From NCBI GenBank assembly GCA_002373555.1, contig DFKM01000073.1:1-24752 (forward strand): a stretch of DNA of 24,752 nucleotides. The letters run 5' to 3'. Below are positions 14,891 to 22,232 of this stretch, piece after piece. The DNA is from Lachnospiraceae bacterium UBA3645 (GTDB lineage: Bacteria > Bacillota > Clostridia > Lachnospirales > Lachnospiraceae). The translations under genes and the position numbers were made by a program. Under the pieces are notes generated by a model. The model had not been told where the DNA came from, searched no databases, and saw only the letters and a program-made list of their open reading frames with translations. Each line of letters starts with the position of its first letter. Within the stretch, counting starts at the first letter, position 1.

Positions 14891-14923
14891 GAAATAGTTA
14901 TTCTTCCTTAAGAGGTACCGCGT

Positions 14924-16435
14924 ATGTACGAAATCATGAGTTCCGATGAAGCCATCCGCCTGATCCGCGACAGTGACGTGATCTGCGTCAATTCGTTCGT
15001 CGGCATCGAGAATCCGGTCGAGCTTCACGAAGCCATCTACAGAAGATATCAGAAGATGCAGTCGCCGAGGCATCTGACCATCGTTTCCAGCGCCGGCTTC
15101 GGCGTGTGGGACGAGAACCGCGGCGCGGAAGGCTATATCCGCGAAGGCGCGGTGGACCGGCTGATCTGCGGACATTTCGGCGCCATGCCGAGCACCAAGA
15201 AGCTTGTGCTGGAGGATTATTTCGAAGCATACAATCTTCCGCTCGGCTGCATTTCGCATGCCATCCGGGCGCAGGCATCCGGACTCCCCGGCGCGCTCTC
15301 CAAGGTCGGTCTGGATATCTACGTCGACCCCCGCAAGGAGGGCCCCGGCATCAACCGCCTCTCGACCGATGACCGGTTCGTCAAATATGTCGAGGTGGAC
15401 GGGGAGGAATTCCTGTACTACAAGCTCCCGAAGCTGACGGTAGCCCTGATCAAGGGAACAGCAGCGGACCGGAAGGGAAACATTTCCTTTGATGACATGT
15501 TCATGTCCGGCGATGCGCTTTCGATCTGCCAGGCCGTCAAGGCGAACCGCGGAAAAGTCATCGTGCAGGTGGACCGTCTGGTCAACACGCCCGCAAGACC
15601 CAGAAACGCCATCATTCCCGGCTGTCTGGTCGATGCGATCGTAGTCACGGAACCTGAAAAACGTAATGATGCCTATACCGCGCTGACCGGAAGCTTTGAG
15701 ATCCCTTATGATGACTGGCATAAATGGAGTGAAAAGATCGATTCCGTTTCCGTGAACCATATGCGAAACGATACCGCCGGCAATATCATCGGCAGACGTG
15801 CCGCCGCGGAGCTGCGCGTGGACGATATCGTCAATATCGGCATCGGCCTTCCGGAGATGGTCTCCCGCCACGCCAGGAAAAACGGCATGCTCGACAATAT
15901 CACGCTGACGGTCGAATCCGGCGGCATCGGCGGCTTCCCGGTATCCGGCGAGGCATTCGGCGCGATGATCGGCGCGGCTTCCGTCTACGATATGGCGAAC
16001 CAGTTCGATCTGTACAACAACGGCGGCCTGGATGTGTGCTTCATGGGCGCGCTCGAAGTGGACGGCGAGGGCAATGTCAATGTTCACCGCACGGACGGCG
16101 CTTATGCAGGCATCGGCGGTTTTGCCAACATCACCGCAAAGACGCCGACGGTCGTTTTCTGCATGACGTTCAACGCAAAAGGACTGGAAGTATCCCAGAA
16201 AAAGGGCGTTGTGACGATCGAGAAGGAAGGCTCCGTTCCGAAATTCGTCAAAAATGTCCGTTCCCTGAGCTTCTCCGCAAAGAGAGCGATCAAGAACGGA
16301 CAGAAAGTATTGTATGTAACGGAAAGATGTGTGTTCCGGCTGACGCCGAAGGGACTGAAGCTCATTGAAGTCTACCCCGGCGTGGATGTACAGAAAGACA
16401 TCCTGGACCAGCTTCCGTTTGAAGTAGAACAGTAA
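14924..16435 (+). CDS. Class I acyl-CoA:carboxylate CoA-transferase (Pct/YdiF-like)
   Basis: 503 residues, both alpha and beta CoA-transferase halves in one chain, as in propionate CoA-transferase and YdiF. The N-terminal half has the VNSFVGIENP-ELHEAI start and ALIKGTAADRKGNISF. The C-terminal half has VNIGIGLPEMVS and ITLTVESGGIGGFPVSG, where Glu331 is the expected catalytic residue that carries the CoA thioester intermediate. The enzyme moves CoA between short-chain acyl-CoAs and free acids such as acetate, propionate, lactate or butyrate. The exact acyl pair is not readable. Loss of the more usual EPG/ENG form around the glutamate (here ESG) is a small variation. It has its own promoter and a strong hairpin downstream, so it is probably monocistronic. 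It points to a fermentative metabolism. Confidence 0.88.
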   Translation: MYEIMSSDEAIRLIRDSDVICVNSFVGIENPVELHEAIYRRYQKMQSPRHLTIVSSAGFGVWDENRGAEGYIREGAVDRLICGHFGAMPSTKKLVLEDYFEAYNLPLGCISHAIRAQASGLPGALSKVGLDIYVDPRKEGPGINRLSTDDRFVKYVEVDGEEFLYYKLPKLTVALIKGTAADRKGNISFDDMFMSGDALSICQAVKANRGKVIVQVDRLVNTPARPRNAIIPGCLVDAIVVTEPEKRNDAYTALTGSFEIPYDDWHKWSEKIDSVSVNHMRNDTAGNIIGRRAAAELRVDDIVNIGIGLPEMVSRHARKNGMLDNITLTVESGGIGGFPVSGEAFGAMIGAASVYDMANQFDLYNNGGLDVCFMGALEVDGEGNVNVHRTDGAYAGIGGFANITAKTPTVVFCMTFNAKGLEVSQKKGVVTIEKEGSVPKFVKNVRSLSFSAKRAIKNGQKVLYVTERCVFRLTPKGLKLIEVYPGVDVQKDILDQLPFEVEQ

Positions 16436-16451
16436 AGACTGACAGGACAGG

Positions 16452-16490
16452 ATCCGCGGGTCATGGCCGGTATGGCCGTGACCCGCGGAT
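16452..16490. terminator. Long GC-rich hairpin between the CoA-transferase and cbiC
   Basis: ATCCGCGGGTCA (16452-16463) pairs perfectly with TGACCCGCGGAT (16479-16490). Pairing continues inward through one G-T wobble and GGCC/GGCC to a GGTAT loop (about 17 bp in all). The U tail is poor on either strand, so termination may be weak or factor-assisted. It lies between two convergent genes. Confidence 0.65.
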
Positions 16491-16507
16491 TCTGTTCTCC
16501 CGGCTTT

Positions 16508-17146
16508 TCAGTTTTCCTCCCGCATCTGATAGAGGACGGCGTTGACGATGGCGGCGGCAACGTTGCTGCCGCCTTTTCTGCCGGCATTGATGATATACGG
16601 GATGCCGGTTCCCATGATCAGCTCCTTTGCAGCTTCCACATTCACAAAACCGACCGGCACGCCGATGATGAATGCGGGCGTATATGTGCCGGTCTGCAGG
16701 TGCTCATGCAGCGTAATCAGCGCGGTCGGCGCATTTCCGATAACAAAAATGACCGACGTATCCAGCTGCATTGCCTTTTCCATGCTGACAGAGGCTCGCG
16801 TCACGCCTTTCTGTTTCGCCTCCTCCGCGACATCCGCATCCGCCATGAAGCAGACGAGCTTTCCGCCGTACTTTGCGAACTCCTTTTTGCTGATGCCGGA
16901 GAGCGCCATGTTGGTGTCAGTGACAATGGATGCACCGGCGCGGATCAGCTGTTTCATTTTTGCGACCGCACCGTCCGAGAAACGCATCGTTTCGGCGTAT
17001 TCAAAATCCGCGGTGGTGTGGATGCAGCGCTTAATGACAGAGGCGGTATCGCCGGTGAGGACGGTCCCGCGCGCGGCAAGCTCTGCGGTCAGGATCTCAA
17101 AGCTTCGTTTTTCTATTTCCGAGGGTTTTATGTATTCAATGTTCAT
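16508..17146 (-). CDS. cbiC: Precorrin-8X / cobalt-precorrin-8 methylmutase
   Basis: 212 residues, normal for CbiC/CobH. Landmarks are RCIHTTADFEY (40-50), with His43 as the residue that drives the 1,5-methyl shift from C11 to C12, IVTDTNMALSGISK near 84-97, AIVNAVLY at the C-terminus, and GVPVGFVNVEAAKE near 162-175. It produces (cobalt-)hydrogenobyrinate, the last ring-building step before amidation. The GAGGAAAC ribosome site supports the start. The gene is last in the minus-strand cobalamin block, 289 bp after cbiB, and that gap carries a large inverted-repeat element. Confidence 0.93.
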   Translation of the reverse strand: MNIEYIKPSEIEKRSFEILTAELAARGTVLTGDTASVIKRCIHTTADFEYAETMRFSDGAVAKMKQLIRAGASIVTDTNMALSGISKKEFAKYGGKLVCFMADADVAEEAKQKGVTRASVSMEKAMQLDTSVIFVIGNAPTALITLHEHLQTGTYTPAFIIGVPVGFVNVEAAKELIMGTGIPYIINAGRKGGSNVAAAIVNAVLYQMREEN

Positions 17147-17195
17147 CTGTTTCCTCTGATCTACAAATCTCTGCTGTTCAGTGACGCTGTGTCAA

Positions 17196-17349
17196 ACAGT
17201 TTATAACGGAAACAGGGGCGCTCCGATTGCTTCGGATCCGGGACGAAATATCCGCACTCCGGCGGCCCGACAAAAAAGCGTGTCGGTCCTCTGTCGGCGA
17301 TTTCGCCCGATCCTGTCGCTCTCCGCTTACAGTCTCCGTTATAAACTGT
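17196..17349. repeat. 154-bp structured element bounded by perfect 15-bp inverted repeats
   Basis: ACAGTTTATAACGGA (17196-17210) is the exact reverse complement of 17335-17349. Inside, ACAGG pairs with CCTGT. Three separate hairpins are visible: TCCGA/TCGGA at 17222-17236, CCGACA/TGTCGG at 17267-17286, and a bulged TCGG-CGA/TCG-CCCGA stem at 17294-17310. Together they form a closed multi-branch structure. No protein frame with a ribosome site is seen. It lies in the cbiB-cbiC intercistronic region and would be in the operon RNA. It could be a MITE-like insertion, but no target duplication is evident, or a structured regulatory RNA. It does not match the cobalamin riboswitch pattern. Confidence 0.7.
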
Positions 17350-17435
17350 CTGCCGCAGCTGTTTTCAAATCACTGCAGATTTTGGCTCTGCTGAAACTGA
17401 CTATTAATGATGTTCAATTCTGTATATGTACCCTG

Positions 17436-18437
17436 CTATCTGATCAATCCCATCATCAGGATTCCTGCGATTCCTGCGATCCCTGCTATTGCCACTGCTT
17501 CTGCCGCGAACATCAGACGGTTCGCCAGCCGGATGTCCTCCGGGCAGGAGGGTCTCGTTTCATCCCCGAGACACGGCTTCTCCACCAGCACGCCCTTATA
17601 GACCGACGGCCCGCCGAGCCGCACGCCCAGTGCGCCAGCGCACGCGCTCTCCGTCTGCGCCGAATTCGGACTTTTGTGCTTCATCCGGTCTCTTCTCCAG
17701 ATCCTGTACGCATTTCCAGCGTCCATTTCACGGAACATTTCCCCCGGAAATGCGGCTGCGGCGATCAGCAGAAGCGCGCTGATCCTGGCGGGAATAAAAT
17801 TCCAGACATCGTCCATCTTCGCGGCTGTTTTTCCGAAATACTCATACCGGTCATTCCGGTAGCCGAGCATGGAATCCATCGTGTTAACAGCCTTATACAG
17901 CAGTCCCAGCACAGGCCCGCCGATCGCCGTATACAGCAGCGGCGCGATGACGCCGTCCGAAGCATTTTCCGCAACAGTCTCCACGGCTGCCCGCGTGACT
18001 GCTGCCGGATCCAGATTCTGCGTGTCGCGCCCGACGATCATCGACAGATCATGCCGGGCTTTTGCGAGATCCCCGGCGGCAAGATCCTCATACACCTTCA
18101 TGCTCTCATCCCGCAGGCTGCGCGCCGCAAGGATATAGCAAGTGAGCACCGCTTCCAGCGCCGCCCCGGCAAACGGATGCGTGCAGTAAGCCGCAGCCAG
18201 GACCGACAGTGTCAGCAGAAATGTCACCGCGGCGGCAATGATCCAGAGAACGGTTCCCCGCGCGCATTCCCGTGCCGGATCCCGCTCTTCCGGGAACAGC
18301 CGTTTTTCCAGCGCGCCGATCATACTTCCGATCCACGTGACCGGATGCGGGATACCGTGCGGATCGCCGATCAGCAGATCCAGTATATAGCCGCAGATCA
18401 GCGCGATAAGATGTAAGATCATATACTCTTTCAGCAT
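17436..18437 (-). CDS. cbiB: Adenosylcobinamide-phosphate synthase (aminopropanol attachment)
   Basis: 333-residue membrane protein of the CbiB/CobD family. Landmarks are LDLLIGDPHGIPHPVTWIGSMI (19-40), LTCYILAARSLRDES, LSMIVGRDTQNLD, VETVAENASDGVIAPLLY and NTMDSMLGYRNDRYEYFGKTAAKMDDVWNFIPAR, all typical, with several hydrophobic helices. It joins (R)-1-aminopropan-2-ol (or its phosphate) to adenosylcobyric acid. The ATG overlaps the end of cobQ by 7 bp (ATGC-TGA), so translation is probably coupled. A second in-frame Met lies five codons later. The C-terminus ends in a repeated AIAGIAGIAGIL, encoded by three near-perfect 9-bp units at about 17461-17487, a site prone to slippage. Confidence 0.93.
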   Translation of the reverse strand: MLKEYMILHLIALICGYILDLLIGDPHGIPHPVTWIGSMIGALEKRLFPEERDPARECARGTVLWIIAAAVTFLLTLSVLAAAYCTHPFAGAALEAVLTCYILAARSLRDESMKVYEDLAAGDLAKARHDLSMIVGRDTQNLDPAAVTRAAVETVAENASDGVIAPLLYTAIGGPVLGLLYKAVNTMDSMLGYRNDRYEYFGKTAAKMDDVWNFIPARISALLLIAAAAFPGEMFREMDAGNAYRIWRRDRMKHKSPNSAQTESACAGALGVRLGGPSVYKGVLVEKPCLGDETRPSCPEDIRLANRLMFAAEAVAIAGIAGIAGILMMGLIR

Positions 18438-20845
18438 GTTTCCCGATTTCCTTCAGCGCCGTTTACTGCAGTGCGGACATTTGCATTTCGTTGGGGTTCA
18501 CACACAGTTCCCTGCGGTCCGTTTTCCTTTTGTATGCCCAGGATCCTGTAAATCGCCGGAATATCCAGATGCTTCCGCAGCATTTCCGCCAGATCACAGA
18601 GCTGCTGCTCGCGGAATTCCCTGTAGGTCTGCCGTTTTTCGGGTACGCTGCTCCTTTGCTGTCCCTTCCTGGCGTAAATGAATGCCAGAAAAGCATCTCT
18701 GAAATCCTCTTCGTCAAAGATCCCGTGGATATAGGTTCCGATCACGTTCCTGTCTTCGGAGCTTCCCATGCTTCCGCCCTCTCCCGGTACCTGCGCTCCT
18801 GTCACGGGGCTGGCAGGTTTTCTCTCTGGGTTCTGCGCTGCTCCTGCCTTCGGCAGCAGTTCTTCTTCCGCCCGTCCCATGTGGACTTCATATCCCGTGA
18901 TCTTCTTCCCGTCGATCTCCGGGATGCCGAAACAGGATACGGTTTCCGTCTGGCGCATGATCTTTTCCGGAGAGAAAACGGTCGACATATCCAGATATCC
19001 CAGGCCGGCTGTTTCTCCTTTTGCTTCCGCGCCGTCCGGATCCCGGATCACCGTTCCCAGCATCTGGTAGCCGCCGCAGATTCCGACGAGAAACGTTCCG
19101 CCGGCATGCGCCCGGCGGATCATGGTCTCCAGGCCGGTCTGCCGGAGCCAGAGAAGGTCCGCGATCGTGCTTTTCGTGCCCGGAAGGATGATGACATCCG
19201 GCGTTCCCAGTTCGCGTGCATCCTTTACATACCGGAGCCTGACATCCGGTTCCAGTGCCAGCGCTTCCAGATCCGTGAAATTGGAGATCTTCGGGAGGCG
19301 GATCACAGCGATATCCAGCGGTTTCTGTTTCCCGGAAGTCTTACCGGCAGGACCTTCCGCGGAACCCGTCCCCGCTGCATCTTCGTCGTTTCTTTCCGAA
19401 CCATCTGATGCAGCATCTTTATTCTCCTCTTTTCCGTCTGAACCGCCGTCCTCCGCATGATCCTGCAGCCGGCACCGTTCTTTTTCCTTCCGTTCCCATT
19501 CCTCCATCGCCAGGGAATCCTCCGGCTCCAGCCGGATATCCGAATACGGCAGGACGCCCAGCACCTTTTTTCCGGTCTTCTCCTCCAGCATACCGATGCC
19601 CGGTTCCAGAATGGAGAGGTCGCCGCGGAATTTATTGATGATCATGCCGGCGATCAGATCCTGCTCCGCCGGCTCGAGCAACTTCAGGGTGCCGTACAGC
19701 TGCGCAAATACGCCGCCGGGATCGATATTGCCGACCAGGATCACCGGCGCATTCACCATGGCTGCCATCGGCATGTTGACGATATCATTTTCCTTCAGAT
19801 TGATCTCCGCCGGACTGCCGGCGCCTTCCAGAACAATGATGTCATTCTCCGCCGCCAGGGAATCGTAAGCTTCCCTGACATAGGGAAGATATTCATTCTT
19901 GTGTCTGTAATATTCCTTCGCGTCCATGTCCGCGACGGGATGGCCGTTGATGATGATCTGCGAGCCTTTGTCGGTGGTCGGCTTCAGCAGGATCGGATTC
20001 ATTCTGGCGTCCGGCTCTTTGCGGCAGGCTTCCGCCTGGACGACCTGCGAGCGCCCCATCTCCTCTCCCTTTTTCGTGATGAAGGAATTCAGCGCCATAT
20101 TCTGCGCTTTAAAAGGAGCGACACTGTAGCCGTCATCCGTAAAAATACGACACAGACCGGCTGCGATGAAGCTCTTTCCGGCATTGGACATCGTGCCGAC
20201 GACCATGAGCGGGCGGGCGCTGCGCGATTCCGCGCGGCTTCCGGTTTTTCCACACGCATTCGTCGAATCCGACGATTTTTCCACTATATGAGCCTGTTCT
20301 TTTACTTTTGTCGGTGAATTACGCTCCGAAATCCTCTTTTCATTGTGCATTTCAGAGGATTCTCCAACGTTTTCAGCAAGCCTTGAAATTTCAGTGGAAT
20401 CTCCGGCGCTTTCAGCAGTCCCGGAAATTTCAGTGGATTTCCCGATGGTCTCAGCAATTACGGAAATTTCAGAGGATTCTGCGGTGCTTGCAGCAATCCC
20501 GGAAGCTTCTTTCAGGATCTCTGCTCTGCCGCAGATCATGCGGACTGCGAGATCCGCTTTTTCCGCCAGGAAGCAATTCACGCGGCCTGCGGCGTCGCGC
20601 CATGCACGCGCCTCCCGCGATAACGGTACCAGTCCGCAGCCGATCTCGCAGGTCCAGATCACGAGGTTCCTGCCGGAAGCTTCGTGCTCCTGCAGCAGAA
20701 GCGCCGCTTTCTGCAGAGGATCTTCCCCGGCAGCCAGCTGCTCCCGCACCGTCAAATGATAATTTCCCAGGATCGCTGCGCCGGGAGCATTTTTTTCTGC
20801 ATATTCTGCCTGTCCGGCACCTTCTCCGCCTGTGATGAAGATCAT
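18431..20845 (-). CDS. cobQ: Cobyric acid synthase fused to an N-terminal CobU-like domain
   Basis: 804 residues, about 300 longer than ordinary CobQ/CbiP. Residues 1-112 resemble CobU: MIFITGGEGAGQAEYAEK with a P-loop lacking the Lys-Ser, then WTCEIGCGLVPLSREARAWRDAAGRVN and a CGRAEILK end. The nucleotide-binding Lys and the guanylylated His of CobU are missing, so it is probably not a kinase. A repetitive linker (about 114-166) follows. CobQ proper starts at 211: VVGTMSNAGKS (216-225), APFKAQNMALNS, LEGAGSPAEINL, ILPGTKSTIADLLWLR, the amidase Cys590 in GICGGYQMLG and His707 in TYIHGIF. It amidates the b, d, e and g side chains of adenosylcobyrinate a,c-diamide using glutamine and ATP. Two further low-complexity inserts lie at about 450-508 and 664-698. 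It overlaps cbiB. Confidence 0.92.
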   Translation of the reverse strand: MIFITGGEGAGQAEYAEKNAPGAAILGNYHLTVREQLAAGEDPLQKAALLLQEHEASGRNLVIWTCEIGCGLVPLSREARAWRDAAGRVNCFLAEKADLAVRMICGRAEILKEASGIAASTAESSEISVIAETIGKSTEISGTAESAGDSTEISRLAENVGESSEMHNEKRISERNSPTKVKEQAHIVEKSSDSTNACGKTGSRAESRSARPLMVVGTMSNAGKSFIAAGLCRIFTDDGYSVAPFKAQNMALNSFITKKGEEMGRSQVVQAEACRKEPDARMNPILLKPTTDKGSQIIINGHPVADMDAKEYYRHKNEYLPYVREAYDSLAAENDIIVLEGAGSPAEINLKENDIVNMPMAAMVNAPVILVGNIDPGGVFAQLYGTLKLLEPAEQDLIAGMIINKFRGDLSILEPGIGMLEEKTGKKVLGVLPYSDIRLEPEDSLAMEEWERKEKERCRLQDHAEDGGSDGKEENKDAASDGSERNDEDAAGTGSAEGPAGKTSGKQKPLDIAVIRLPKISNFTDLEALALEPDVRLRYVKDARELGTPDVIILPGTKSTIADLLWLRQTGLETMIRRAHAGGTFLVGICGGYQMLGTVIRDPDGAEAKGETAGLGYLDMSTVFSPEKIMRQTETVSCFGIPEIDGKKITGYEVHMGRAEEELLPKAGAAQNPERKPASPVTGAQVPGEGGSMGSSEDRNVIGTYIHGIFDEEDFRDAFLAFIYARKGQQRSSVPEKRQTYREFREQQLCDLAEMLRKHLDIPAIYRILGIQKENGPQGTVCEPQRNANVRTAVNGAEGNRETC
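20349..20504. repeat. Four tandem 39-bp repeats inside cobQ
   Basis: Units start at 20349, 20388, 20427 and 20466, each 39 bp (13 codons). Each begins ATTTCAG(A/T)GG and contains TTGCAGCA/TTTCAGCA-like and CCGGAA/TTGAA blocks. On the coding strand they give AETIGKSTEISGT-like peptide repeats rich in Ala, Glu, Ser and Thr at about residues 114-166. The frame is preserved because the period is a multiple of three. This is a minisatellite-like linker that can change copy number without breaking the protein. Confidence 0.85.
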
Positions 20846-20869
20846 GTTTCTGCCTGCTTTCTTTCCGTT

Positions 20870-21212
20870 TACGGACGCAAGTTCTGCTTTTCTTGTTTCG
20901 CCCGGAGGATTTCCCCGCTCCGCAATTATTTCAGCCTGTTTCCTACGGACGCAACTCTGCTTCTTTCTTTTGCGTACGTAAGATTTCCTCGCTCCGCACT
21001 CGTTCTAGCTTACTCCCTACGGACGCAGCTCTTGCTTCTTTCTTTTGAGTCCGTAATTTTTCCTCGCTCCACGCTTATTTCAGCCTACTTCCTACGGACG
21101 CAGCTCTTGCTTCTTTCTTTTGCAGCCGTAGTATTCCCTCGCTCCGCGCTCATTTTAGCTTACTTCCTACGGACGCAACTCTTGCTTCTTCCTTTTTCGT
21201 CCTTAATCGCGG
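20870..21212. repeat. Tandem array of 74/75-bp hairpin-forming repeats between cobQ and cobS
   Basis: TACGGACGCA recurs at 20870, 20944, 21018, 21093 and 21168, giving periods of 74, 74, 75 and 75 bp. Each unit continues CTTGCTTCTTTCTTTTG, then a second copy of the motif in inverse form, then CCTCGCTCC and a T-rich TTTCAGCCTACTT-like end. The inverse motif (for example TTGCGTACGTA, TTGAGTCCGTA, TTGCAGCCGTA) pairs with the start of its own unit, so each unit can fold into an 11-bp hairpin with few mismatches. The first copy is the most diverged and the last is partial, ending at the cobS stop codon. No ORF with a ribosome site lies within. It would be transcribed in the cobalamin operon. Confidence 0.85.
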
Positions 21213-22049
21213 TCAATGCAGTACAAGAGTGCACACTGCCACAGCCGCCAGCAGCGTGAGTTCGCACACCTGCAGGAACCAGCCCGCCGGATCACCGCTC
21301 ACCCCGCCGAATTTATCCATTGTCATCCGATAATAATACGCAAATACCAGCGCCGCAACTGCCGGCAGCAGCAAAGCTTCATATCTGTACAGCAGAATTC
21401 CTGCCGCGATGTACACAATCACGGCCAGCGCCAGCTCCGCCTTCAGCACGCCCGCGGCCTTCCGGTCGGAAGCATCCGCCGTTGTCCGTAGCATGCCTTC
21501 TTTTTTCGCTTTGGGAAAGCAGACAACAGACAGTCCGCTGAAAACGCGGCAGAGCGCAAAAGAAAGCGCCATGACAAAACCCGGCGCGCAGGCGGACAAA
21601 AGCGGCCCGCTGCCCTCCGCAAACGCACGCTGCATCGAAGCCGCAAGCTGCACGGAAAACCCGAAATAGAGAACAAGATAGACTGCACCGTAAATGACCG
21701 CAAACGCCCCGATATGCGGATCGTCCAGAATTTTCAGCCGCTCTTCCTTCGGTTTCCAGGAATGGACCGCATCGGATGTGTCCAGAAATCCGTCCATATG
21801 GATGCCGCCGGTCAGCAGCAGCGGAAGAACTGTCAGCACAGCGCCGGCCAGCACCGAATGCGCTCCCACGCAGACCATCACAACAGCCGCCGCACACCAA
21901 AGCAGTCCGATCACGACGCCTACCAGCGGAAAGCAGCAGATCTGCCACCGCAGGCTTTCATCATTCCAGTCCGCTTCCGGCACGGGAATCCGGGAAAATG
22001 TCGCGAATGCCGCCCATATGCAGTTCAGAATACCGGCATTTTTCTTCAT
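21213..22049 (-). CDS. cobS: Adenosylcobinamide-GDP ribazoletransferase (cobalamin synthase)
   Basis: 278 residues, a polytopic membrane protein as expected for CobS/CobV. Landmarks are the N-terminal FATFSRIPVP, the catalytic acidic motif TGGIHMDGFLDTSDA (80-94) with Asp86 and Asp90, ERLKILDDPHIGAFAV (103-118), and the C-terminal KFGGVSGDPAGWFLQ. It joins adenosylcobinamide-GDP (from CobU) to alpha-ribazole or its phosphate (from CobT), the last step of cobalamin assembly. Its product steps match the flanking genes. A GAGAGGA ribosome site precedes the ATG at slightly long spacing. The stop abuts the 74/75-bp tandem array. Confidence 0.95.
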   Translation of the reverse strand: MKKNAGILNCIWAAFATFSRIPVPEADWNDESLRWQICCFPLVGVVIGLLWCAAAVVMVCVGAHSVLAGAVLTVLPLLLTGGIHMDGFLDTSDAVHSWKPKEERLKILDDPHIGAFAVIYGAVYLVLYFGFSVQLAASMQRAFAEGSGPLLSACAPGFVMALSFALCRVFSGLSVVCFPKAKKEGMLRTTADASDRKAAGVLKAELALAVIVYIAAGILLYRYEALLLPAVAALVFAYYYRMTMDKFGGVSGDPAGWFLQVCELTLLAAVAVCTLVLH

Positions 22050-22232
22050 CTATATTCTATCCTCTCAAGTATCCCGGGCTCATGAACGCGGATAATGCCT
22101 TTCACATAGACATGCTAAAACCGAAGGCCATACGCGGTGGTTCCTTCGAACAGCAGGCTGTTCTCAGAATGACAGGCTATCGGTATTCATTTTGACTGTA
22201 AAAAGCAGTTTCACTTAGACGTGACAGCGCTC
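22050..22232. other. Intercistronic gap between cobU and cobS
   Basis: No gene is seen in these 183 bp. They contain a tight GAACAG/CTGTTC hairpin at 22148-22163 and a GTTCTCAG...GCTATC stretch that partly resembles, in inverse orientation, the segment at about 24251-24285 upstream of cobT. No promoter or terminator is convincing. Confidence 0.45.

Noticed and set aside
14780..16087. Long N-terminal extension of the minus-strand small membrane protein frame
   Set aside because: It is antisense to the well-supported CoA-transferase gene, whereas the ATG at 14779 has its own ribosome site and promoter.
17147..17435. Cobalamin riboswitch upstream of cbiC
   Set aside because: The region is highly structured, but on neither strand did I find the conserved blocks of the AdoCbl riboswitch. 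The main feature is the long perfect inverted repeat.
17181..18416. 411-codon plus-strand ORF
   Set aside because: Covers the structured inverted-repeat element and the antisense of cbiB. No ribosome site and no recognisable motif.
20870..21212. Protein-coding ORF running through the tandem repeats (plus strand)
   Set aside because: The frame is open only because each unit lacks stops. The unit length changes between 74 and 75 bp, so the phase is not kept, and there is no ribosome site.
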